This document shows positions 55,399-64,000 of a DNA stretch of 64,000 nt, one piece after another. The stretch spans positions 1,567,020 to 1,631,019 of the forward strand of contig JAQJVL010000161.1 of assembly GCA_035578905.1 (NCBI GenBank), given 5' to 3'. Both the position numbers and the translations under genes were made by a program. This stretch comes from Stictocephala bisonia. Its lineage: Eukaryota > Arthropoda > Insecta > Hemiptera > Membracidae. Numbering within the stretch: position 1 is the first letter of the stretch; every line of letters begins with the position of its first letter. Under the pieces are notes generated by a model that saw only the letters and a list, made by a program, of their open reading frames with translations, did not search any database and was not told where the DNA came from.

Positions 55399-55690
55399 CT
55401 ACCGACAACCAAATACGTTACAATTAAAGAATACAATCATCAAATACCTCTTTTTTTTAAATGCACCTAGGACATTGATAGTAAATTGTTTTGTGATGGC
55501 TGTGGAGGATGATGACGACTTGCTGCCCAACACAGAGGGTTCCTTCTTCTGCTGACAATCTTCGCACTTCCAGTCTTGCCTGTCCGGGTTTTTACTCCAT
55601 CCATTCTCGCACAATCGCCAAAACATTTAATGGCAAGCTTTTCATCCGCACACCTCACCACAAACGCCACAGTTTGCCGACATTTTTACT
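55399..55690 (-). pseudogene. PHD-like finger fragment of another LINE ORF1
   Basis: Two overlapping minus-strand frames give DEKLAIKCFGDCARMDG and DWKCEDCQQKKEPSVLGSKS, consistent with a Cys-rich finger followed by a Ser-rich linker, with one frame change between. It resembles the ORF1 start of a second LINE lineage. Confidence 0.45.
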
Positions 55691-55699
55691 GCAAAGAGT

Positions 55700-56835
55700 T
55701 AATTATATTAAATTAAAAAATAGGAAATTTTAATTCCTATTTTTAATTGTCTGAAATCTGCAGCTGAAATCTGTCTGTCAAATCTCAAGTTTCAACATCA
55801 GAAAAATAAGGTCTAGTTTTGTTTCCAAATGAAACAAATTATGCCTAATTCAAAATTAACTTAATTAAACATGATAATGTTTTTAAAGTTATCATAAAAA
55901 TCACATCAACTCAGACCTATTCCATGATGGAATAAATGGTCCAAAATGGCTCTCTGAGTAGTTTCATGATAGTAGGCAATCAGGTTAAAAGTACTCGATA
56001 ATCATTTTTTTGTGTCTGATAAAATTTTAAATTATAAAAATATTGAATATCTTATTTAATCTACATATTTTTGAAGACCTAGTGTGCAGATATCAAAATT
56101 GATTCAAAGCCAAGATTTGAATCACATCATACAACAATTATTTTCAGAACAAGAATAACATGCTTGTTCATACAACTATTCACAAATAACTTCAGAAGAG
56201 CATACCACAGTTGAGCATATGAGAATAAATTATGCTTTCATAATTCAAATTGAAACCATTCATAACTAGATAACATGTCAAAGATCGGACAAACCTTTCC
56301 TTTATTCAAATAATCAAATCATGTTTAATATAAAATGTACATACATACTTACAAAACAGCATTAAAATATGTATAAGTATAAATAAAGCACTCTTTTATG
56401 CTAAATTAACTACATTACAAAAGTCTAAACATTATATCAGGACGTTAATAAACAAACACTGTATGATCAACTCCAATCAACTAGTACTGTTAGTCAAATC
56501 TTGAATGCAGTTCAGATGATTTTATTTTGTTCAACTAAGTAGCTTCAAACAGTTGACTGAAGTTAAGAATTAATTTGTATCATAAAAGAATAAGTCCTGA
56601 ATTTTCACTGAATATCACAAGGTAAAAAAAAATACAGTGATGGCTGAACTTATTCGGCTTCTGCACACTACATTTTTTGTGTTCAAAAACTAAACTTGGG
56701 TATCATATTCAAATGTTAATCCTAGTTTCGTACATTTTTTCTGTATTGTCTTTTATACTAACCCAATTGTATCCTTTGTATTATTTAAATATATTGCTTT
56801 TGAAAATCTTAAATAGACATAATATTTCATTATAG
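55700..56835 (+). other. HECTD1 intron, nothing recognised
   Basis: AT-rich intron before the exon at 56836. Confidence 0.4.
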
Positions 56836-57070
56836 GAACAGTGTGAGGTTGAAAATCCTATGGAAGACACCAAGGAGATGTTGCCAGGCAAAGCGTACCA
56901 CTGGCGAGACTGGTGTTTGTGTCGTGGCAGGGACTGTCTCTACGTGTGGTCGGATGCTGCGGCTCTGGAACTGTCCAATGGCAGTAATGGTTGGTTCCGT
57001 TTCATCTTAGATGGGAAGCTGGCAACCATGTACTCCTCCGGCAGTCCAGAGGGCGGTACCGACTCCACTG
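56836..57070 (+). CDS. HECTD1: HECTD1 exon with the conserved WRDW...SNGWFRF block
   Basis: Translation begins [15 protein letters not shown], then [40 protein letters not shown], and [19 protein letters not shown]. This block is nearly invariant in HECTD1 proteins. The acceptor is ttcattatag and the donor is g|gtgagt, leaving one base of a codon. The exon that normally follows in the family begins with a motif like EFLEKLQRAR. That exon is not in the window; a microexon is found instead. Confidence 0.94.
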
Positions 57071-57879
57071 GTGAGTTGAATTTAAAAATACATTTAACTT
57101 GTTATAGTTTAAATGGTTAATCTTGAATTTAATAATAAATATAGCCTTGTTCTATGCACCAGATGCATGTAGACCTGTTTAAATATAGCTAAGCAAAAAT
57201 ATAATTACTTAACCAAAAGTTAGTACATTTTTTCAACAGACAATAGTTAACTATTCTAAATTCATGACAGGTTAAAGATTTAAGAAAATATGCCTTAGCT
57301 GCTATAGTTTTTTTAAACGTTTGCTGGTTGAAATAAGACTTAGAATGCTAGAGATAGTGATGTCAGAAATGTCACGTAGCGTTAATCCATCTAATATCTA
57401 TAAATTTTACTTACTCTTTGAGAACCGAAAATAAAAAGGCAAACTTTTTTCCTCACTTAAAGTGCAACATGTAAAATATTTAGGCAGACAGTTTGGAGAA
57501 ATGCAAGTATTTATGCATTTACTTACAAAATATGTTTGAACAAAGATACAAGGGTACTTCTTTGACCAGAATATTTTTAATTGAGTACTTTATAAGAATA
57601 AATGTTCGAAAAGTCATATCATAAATTTTAAATATTGATATTTTGTCAAAAAAATTAATTTCGTTAAAAAAATATTTTTTGCAAGCTTACAGCTTGTAAA
57701 GAAAAAATATTTTACTGTGGGTAATTTTTTTATTGAAGTATAAACTTAATCATCTGCAAACCCATAAAAAATTATTACAATTGGATTGAAAATAAAAAAA
57801 TATAACAAAATATTTTGTTGTACACTTGGAAAAAAAATCAACTTTTATACCTAATGTATAGAACGTAACATGCATAGAA
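57071..57879 (+). other. HECTD1 intron, nothing recognised
   Basis: AT-rich, no repeat partner seen in the window. Confidence 0.4.
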
Positions 57880-59690
57880 AATGTTGTTATGTTATGTTCA
57901 CCTAGATACCGCACAAAATGTAGTTCTTCATATTTTGTTGTATTACAAGTCCTGGGTCCCTCTGTTGTGCAGACCCAGCAAGTATTTTTCTTTGGTCCCA
58001 GGAAGTTTCTCAAGTCCTCAAGCATTTTGAGAGTGGCTGGAATTTGCTTCACCAAGGCCTAGTTCAGATTGCCTGCATTCTGACATCCATTCATTGCCAA
58101 CACTTTCAATAATATTGACAACAAACTGGTAGTGCCCAGCTGGTACAATATTATTGGTACTACAGACCTCTTTATAAATAATATAGGCATTAAGAATCAT
58201 GCGAGATATAAAGTTTTTTCCGGTACTTGTCGCCTTTCGTTCAAGTAGCAGTACATCATGTCGTGTGAGTCAATTCCTCCTATATATTTATTATATTCTG
58301 CAATAGCAGAAGATTTATCTTGTGTAACTATTCTGCCACAACACCTTTTTACAACTTTTTCCATGCCATTTTTAGCCTTCGTAGACAAGTACTTGAATAA
58401 AACAGTAGAGCCTTTCTTAAAATATACTTTTTCACCAACTTGAAATTGTTTTGTTTTAGTTCATTAGGTAAACCTTTTCTACAGGTACCAGTATTGTAGG
58501 TCCCCTCCTGATGAAACCATTTTGCAAGCCCTAAGTACAAAAAAGTTGTTGCTGAATGTAACCTTTCATCAAGTAATTACATGCAGACATAATATTTTTA
58601 ACAACTGTGAAGCCTAACCCAATTTCCATTTGTTCATTTCTATCAACTGTGCATTTTGTGCCTTTGTAGCAAAATAGTTTAGCGCAATATTTCGTTACTG
58701 CATCACAAAGAACCCAGAACTTTACCCTCCATCGGTGGTGATGCTTATTAGGCAAATATTGCATGAGGCTAGTAGTGTGGCACTTTGTTCCTATCATGCT
58801 TTCATCAACTGAGATTTCCTGATCATATGTATAATGATGGGAAAACAATTGTTTGCAATGATGAAAAAAAAAAGGCTGAAATGTTTGACATGGGTCATAT
58901 TTGGGTTGATTGGGCTTTGGCAGTTTTTCTTGTCAACTAGGTGGAAAAAGGTAAGCAAATTTTCAAATCTGGATCTTGTAAACGTTTTACCAAATCATGG
59001 AGTAGCCTGGGAACTGGACTTTGACCAATAAGACTTCAAAGTAGGCTTTCTAATCAATCCTATGTTGAGTACTACAACTACGAACACTCTAATCTCAGAC
59101 ACTTGTTACTTTAGCCTATGACTGTAACCTACTTTTTGGAGAAGTGTTATTTTCTCTTGAGGCAAATTGCTGATCAACATATCTATTGGTTTCAGTTAAC
59201 ATAAGTCTAAGCAATGATTGAGTAAAAAATAAATCAAAAAATTGCCTAGGAGTTTGAGTGTTTGAAAGGATGTGTTTTGGGCCTGGTATCTCACCAAAAG
59301 CATATTGGTTATTTGGTAAGAAAGAATTATTTTCAGGAATCATTTTCCATTCACTATCTTAATTCTCCTCATCGTAGCTAATCACCCTTCTTTGTTGACC
59401 TAGGCCTATTCTAGGAGTGTTTGTTTTGGGCGTGCTGTTAGTGTCAGCTGTACTAGGCCCAGGCCTATTTGAGGATATGTCCATCTCATAGTCACTATCA
59501 TCTAATATTGTAGGCCTATCTTGTAAATCCGGATCACTGAGGCTCATAGATTGGGCCGTCATCAGTATCGTCACTAAATAAGTTTTCGACTAGATTCTTG
59601 GAGTCTTCAAAAACTTACCTTTTTCCTCACTGTCATAATTTTCTGACGTAGTAAGCTAATATAGGCCTATCCAACATTGGTGACAAGATT
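57880..59690 (-). pseudogene. piggyBac transposase pseudogene (PGBD4-like)
   Basis: On the minus strand, pieces appear in the right order. An acidic leader (SMSLSDPDLQDRPTILDDSD) is followed by PGPKHILSNTQTPRQFFDLF and LMLTETNRYVDQQ. Next comes YDQEISVDESMIGTKC, with a catalytic Asp, then FWVLCDAVTKYCAKLFCYKG, AEYNKYIGGIDSHDMMYCYL with the last catalytic Asp, LNAYIIYKEVC, and a Cys-containing tail (CWVCTTEGPRTC). Each piece is in a different frame or cut by stops, and the part between 58850 and 59110 has little similarity. TTAA-flanked ends were not located. Confidence 0.8.
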
Positions 59691-59699
59691 GAGTCCGAA

Positions 59700-61880
59700 A
59701 TATTATGTAAGTGCCAACTGGTGATACAACGAAGATTGTGGGCAGCTCAGTTATAAAGTTATGAATTTAAAAACAAGAAGTTTGATAATGCTTCAGTCCA
59801 ATAAAAAATATTTTCCAAATTTCTAAATCCGTCCATATTTTATTTTAAAAGGTCTCATTACTACAACAGTAGATCAAAATTCAAAATGCTTATGCTTCTC
59901 TCTCACGTGGATTGCATTGTTGGCATTTTACACAGCATTGACATTTTACACAGTAATAAACAGTTGAGTGTGAACAGTGAACTGTTCAGTGAGTTTACGA
60001 ATCAAAATTATCATATTTTACCACCTTTTACACTTCATCTGTGCTACTGCCTAACCTAGTCAGGAAACCAACCGTTCACCAATTTGAGAAAAAAAAATCG
60101 TATGCATTCAAATGTTTCACTCAGATTTGGCAATCTAAGGTGTTTACAGAATAATAATAAATAGAGATTCTCCTCGGATGTATCTATTTATTTTTTATTC
60201 AATTGAAAATAAATCAATATTGTTACGTCATACAATGCTACAACCCTATCACAATATTTTATATGCTATGATACGATATTTTCTTCTATAAAATCATTGA
60301 ATGATTCCCTGCTCAGATTAAATAGCAAAACGGTTCACAGTTGACTCACGTAAATTATATGATAATTCAGTTACTAAAAACAGCTCAACGTACAGTTCCT
60401 TGCATGCACAACACGAGTGAGATGGAATTGTGCCTAGAAGTGAGAAAGTTTGGTTCTTAACAGTGATAAGAATCAATCGGTTTGGGTCAGTAAAGTGACC
60501 TATGCTTGGGACCCTTTTTATTGAATCATATTACTGACGTGAATGTTTATGTTTTCCATTGATCATTATATTTGTTTGGTTGGATCATCGGATCTCAGTG
60601 TCTGAATCTGTACAGGTTTGACTTTAACGGGTCTTTTTGAGCATCGTGATCTGGATCTCTCGTTTCCTCGGATGATCTATCCGGATCAAATGAACATGTT
60701 GTGACTGAACGGCACCTCTCTACTTTACCCCCAACTGTTGACTGGCACTTAACTGCCACTTCTTAAGTATTACAACGTGATAAGCCTGTCATGTTTTGTT
60801 ATCCTTTCATTGTACTTTATAGTAACTTGAAAAACCCAAAATTGATGATAAATGTCGATTAAGACGACGTTATTGAGATCAAACTATATAGTTGGTTATA
60901 TCTTACAGTAACCATTGAAAAACTTCCAAATGGAATTCCCGATCTTAAAAAAATTTTCCTTCTAACAGGACGAGAATTATTTTTCATGGGGAATTCTCGA
61001 AATTTTAGAATTTGTCTATCCCAATCTCTTTAGTAACCTAGAATACTATACTATTCTACGTCGTCGTATCATGGACGTCTTTGAGCCTGTTTACAATTTC
61101 TTTTTAACAGGTCTGACACCTTCATCTGCTGCAATTTCATCATAATAGTACCAAATTATTGCCTTCGGGCATTTGTGCAACCTACGCCTGGGCTCTGAAA
61201 TGTTTTTGAAGTACTGCTCGTTTCCGGAGTCGGCAATGGGTTTCCAACATCTTTAGTTTCCATAATTAAAAAAATAAATTATTTGAAATCTGTCACTATT
61301 AAAAAAAACTCGTCACATTAATCTCCAGGCTTACTCACACTCCGCGTCAGAGTTTAAGTTACTGTTTCTTATGATGTGCAAAGTTTGTTTACATTTGCCA
61401 ATCAGAAACCGGTCAAAGAGATTCTTTGTTTCATATAGTTTGTTCATTCTACGTAGTTTGTTCGTTCGTTCAGTGTAGCTTGTAACATGTTTAACTTTTT
61501 TATTTCATTTATATTTAACATCATATGTTTTGGGTATTGGTAATCTTCAGAGATGTTATTGTTTGTGTTCTTTGTCGTAGTTGGAAGCTGAATAAAGTAT
61601 TTATTGAGAGTTCTATAAAACTATAAAATACAGTTTATTACTTAGCTACGCATGCTCCCTATATTGCGTCCTAAAGACACTACCCAGCACTTGTTTTCCA
61701 TTCACACAATTTTAAGCTAGGTTACAAGTCACTGAAAACTTGCTTATCATGTGTGGTTGCTACCATCCCAAATCTGTTGTTCCCTTTAAATTGAACTAGT
61801 TTAAATCATAATGAACACCAGTCCACTCGTTCACTAAGTTTACTACTTCATTTGGCTGTTGTTCGTGAATTACCCATCCC
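59700..61880 (+). other. HECTD1 intron, unclassified repetitive DNA
   Basis: No gene. At 61855-61881 the text gaattacccatccctag looks like the right end of a hAT-like repeat whose left end I did not find. A minus-strand stretch at 61080-61260 is GC-richer and may be decayed transposase. Confidence 0.35.
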
Positions 61881-61881
61881 T

Positions 61882-62150
61882 AGGGGTATTGTGTAATTCA
61901 TAATTACGCATACCAAACATAAAGTATGATTAAGAAAAAATAAAACTCAATGAAACATACAGTTGCTAAGTTAAAGTCATATTCTTAAACCAACCTAAAT
62001 TAAGACGTAAATATAATATTTTGACAAAATATAACTACTTGATGGAACTTAGAGTAGTTTTGGAAGCTCTGAAGGGAGTTCTGGTAATAAAATACTTGAT
62101 CAAATACTTCAAGTTACGAGTACTCGCACACCCGTATCTTAAATATAAAA
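61882..62150 (+). mobile_element. Possible short hAT-like MITE
   Basis: The left edge is taggggtattgtgtaattca. The right edge, inverted, is tacgggtgtgcgagtactcg, similar to the left end of the element at 11995. The edges fit loosely, so this is tentative. Confidence 0.38.
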
Positions 62151-62204
62151 CTGGCAGAAGAATGAGGTTATATTTATTTTTTATTTTTTTCATTTATTTA
62201 TTCA

Positions 62205-62465
62205 TAAAATGCCGACCGTCAAGATATGGGCGAGTATGGATTTCGAATGAGTGTGATGAGTAGATGAGCGAATGTAGTTATTGTTACAAACTAAGGCCGA
62301 CTATTTCTTAGAAAGTGTCATTAATTAATAGCCCAATGACAAATGAACAGCCGGTGATTATCAGCTGATCCCTCTCAAAATGTGTTGTGACTCTGATTGG
62401 GATCGAACTGAGAACCTTCAGCACATTAAGCTGGGATTGAACCAACTACCCTACTGACCAATTGT
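62205..62465 (-). repeat. tRNA-derived SINE (copy 2)
   Basis: Full-length match to 19385-19650 on the opposite strand: tRNA-like head with gtagggtagttggttcaatc and cagttcgatcccaatc, the same body, tail and an A/T-rich end (ttatttttta at about 62170). It sits in the intron before the microexon, antisense to HECTD1. Confidence 0.82.
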
Positions 62466-62797
62466 CTTCTTTACAGTAATTTTGATAATATCTTGACTAA
62501 AAATTTAAACTTGAAGTAAATAGGAAATATTTCAGGTATCATATATGCAGGAAACGCTGAGAATATATTTAAGTAAATCTATTTTTTCATAGTAATTTGT
62601 AATTGTGTTTACAGACTATGGTAAGTTTTCATAGTCCAAGTTAACTTGGATTTGACAACGGACTATGGTAAGTTTTTTACTGTCTTGAGTTTGTTGTGAG
62701 TTAGATCAGTAATCATAACCATAAAACCCACTCATTTCATAAGCTTGCAGGAGTGCTTCAACCATCAACTAATCTTGCTTGTGTTTGCTAATTTCAG

Positions 62798-62833
62798 GCA
62801 AGACCAGAAACTCTGAAGCGCTTGCTTCTGATG
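62798..62833 (+). CDS. HECTD1: HECTD1 candidate 36-nt microexon
   Basis: A perfect small cassette lies between acceptor gctaatttcag and donor atg|gtaagc. It enters in phase 1 and leaves in phase 1, so inclusion adds exactly twelve codons (G-KTRNSEALASD-G) between SPEGGTDST and the next expected exon. Arthropod members of the family vary in this linker, which fits an optional cassette. Strong splice sites and matching phase on both sides support it. Its short length means chance is not excluded. Confidence 0.62.
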
Positions 62834-63770
62834 GTAAGCATCGTTCCAATAATACCAACATAGAAAAAATAATTATGACTAAGTTTCATGGTTAGTTTTA
62901 TATACTAGATGTGTCATAATCTATGGTAAATATAGGTAAATTATAAACGTAAAAAAATCCCTAATGAATTCTACGTGTACAATAAGATGGACTATAAAAA
63001 AGTGAAAATAATGAAAAGGGTTAATGGTCTTATATGCTAATTAAAAGATATGAATGAAGTATAAACATATTAGTTATACTGTAGTCTTGCAAACCCGAAC
63101 CTCGATTACCTGAATGCCTGTATAACCTGACCAACATGGCAGAGTGGAAAACTCACTCGGACCACAATAGAGGCTTAACCATGCAGTACACTGAAGGCAA
63201 GCTCATGAAGTTTTTTAAACAATTCTTATATTGTTATAGCTTACTTTGTTTAGCTATCTTTTTGTAAAACTGAAAATATCACTGGTAACTTTATGTTAAA
63301 TCAGATTAAATGTATAAATTACAATAATAATCATGAAATATAAAACTTATACCTAAAAACATACAAGATAATTGTTATATTTGTCAAATAAAACAATTTT
63401 TGATCCATGGAATCAATCCACATCTTTGTAAACTCTGTATTATTAAATTTTAGTATATTAACATTTTAAATTTTGGTATATTAACAATGTAAGATTCATA
63501 AATTGTCTAATTTTGCAATAACCCCAAGCATTTAAAACCCTAACATCATTTGGTGCACAATTGTTCGGGTTTGTGGGACTAATTTCATCTTATAGTCATA
63601 AAGTTTCTTAATATGGTTTTTATTTAAATTTGCTTTGTCTAATATTTAAAATATTAGGGAAGAACTGTATATCATATTAAGTCTTCATTTATTTTTTGTA
63701 ACTTTAATAATTATGATTGAGTTTAACCCACCAAGTGGCGGTACTAAATGCCTAATTTGGCAGAGACCAA
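62834..63770 (+). other. HECTD1 intron, nothing recognised
   Basis: AT-rich. TTAA at 63723 followed by cccaccaagtggcgg could be the left end of a piggyBac-type element, but no right end was seen. Confidence 0.35.
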
Positions 63771-63796
63771 ATTAGCTTTAATTTGGTATATAATAA

Positions 63797-63853
<57 letters not shown>

Positions 63854-63880
63854 CTTATTATGTACCAAATTAAAGCTAAT
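63771..63880 (+). repeat. (TA)n microsatellite within an inverted repeat
   Basis: The TA run at 63801-63852 is bracketed by 28-nt inverted arms, attagctttaatttggtata... (63771-63798) and its near-complement (63853-63880). The whole can form a cruciform. Confidence 0.88.
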
Positions 63881-64000
63881 TAACTGTGGAATATATTTTT
63901 GTCTGTTTTCAGTCAATAAAAAATCACTACATAAAAAACTGAAATAGCCATTTTGTTTGACATTTCACAAAGAAGAAAAAAATATAGTTTACTTACACTA

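Noticed and set aside
1..64000. CRISPR array or bacterial defence system
   Set aside because: No regularly spaced short repeats with unique spacers and no bacterial gene structure; the window is clearly animal DNA.

Overview
The window is animal nuclear DNA, most likely from an insect. It has AT-rich introns, GT-AG splicing, and a dense load of piggyBac, mariner/IS630, hAT-like, Penelope, LINE and SINE elements. I cannot name the species; a non-holometabolous insect is only a guess. There is one host protein-coding gene and I see no bacterial-type operon, rRNA or CRISPR.

The host gene lies on the + strand and spans the whole window. It is the 5' half of HECTD1 (relative of fly Ufd4), a very large HECT-type E3 ubiquitin ligase. 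Twelve exons can be placed with consistent splice phases: 2542-2776, 3884-4155, 21740-21855, 22366-22481, 24875-24933, 27258-27475, 27692-27991, 32062-32224, 35633-35774, 51653-51835, 56836-57070 and a 36-nt microexon at 62798-62833. Together they encode about 691 codons: the armadillo-like N-terminal region, the ankyrin repeats and the segment after them. The first coding exon(s) lie before the window. The SUN-like, MIB and catalytic HECT parts lie after it.

The introns are a transposon graveyard. Intron 4156-21739 is nearly filled by one decayed piggyBac copy (about 5125-21538) that has been hit repeatedly. A hAT-like element sits in its 5' part. A second piggyBac (7783-10603) sits in its body and itself carries an IS630/Tc1/mariner-type transposon (8728-10058). 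A further hAT-like element (about 11995-20890) holds a young Ty3/gypsy LTR retrotransposon (12620-19050) with 604-bp LTRs and a 4-bp target duplication.

The most interesting object is that gypsy element. After protease, reverse transcriptase, RNase H, integrase and the GPY/F-like end, its Pol frame runs on into a macro domain of the TARG1/OARD1 ADP-ribosyl-hydrolase type. Both catalytic residues of that family (a Lys and an Asp) are present. The domain is cut near its end by an in-frame TGA, and gag carries a frameshift, so this copy is not fully intact.

The second unusual theme is a group of snap-back (inverted-pair) Penelope-type insertions at 26078-26401, 28575-29161, 33402-34422, 36208-36736 and 40141-40980. 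Three of them contain sequences that fold by eye into minimal hammerhead ribozymes with matching stems I, II and III. The largest is a near-perfect palindrome with two 494-nt arms.

Other content includes hAT-like repeats in three copies, two TTAA-flanked piggyBac MITEs (25816-26789 and 44768-46092), a piggyBac pseudogene at 57880-59690, LINE remnants, at least two tRNA-headed SINE types (one sharing its 3' tail with a differently headed repeat), a 513-bp tandem duplication with a G-rich minisatellite, and a (TA)n palindrome near the right end.
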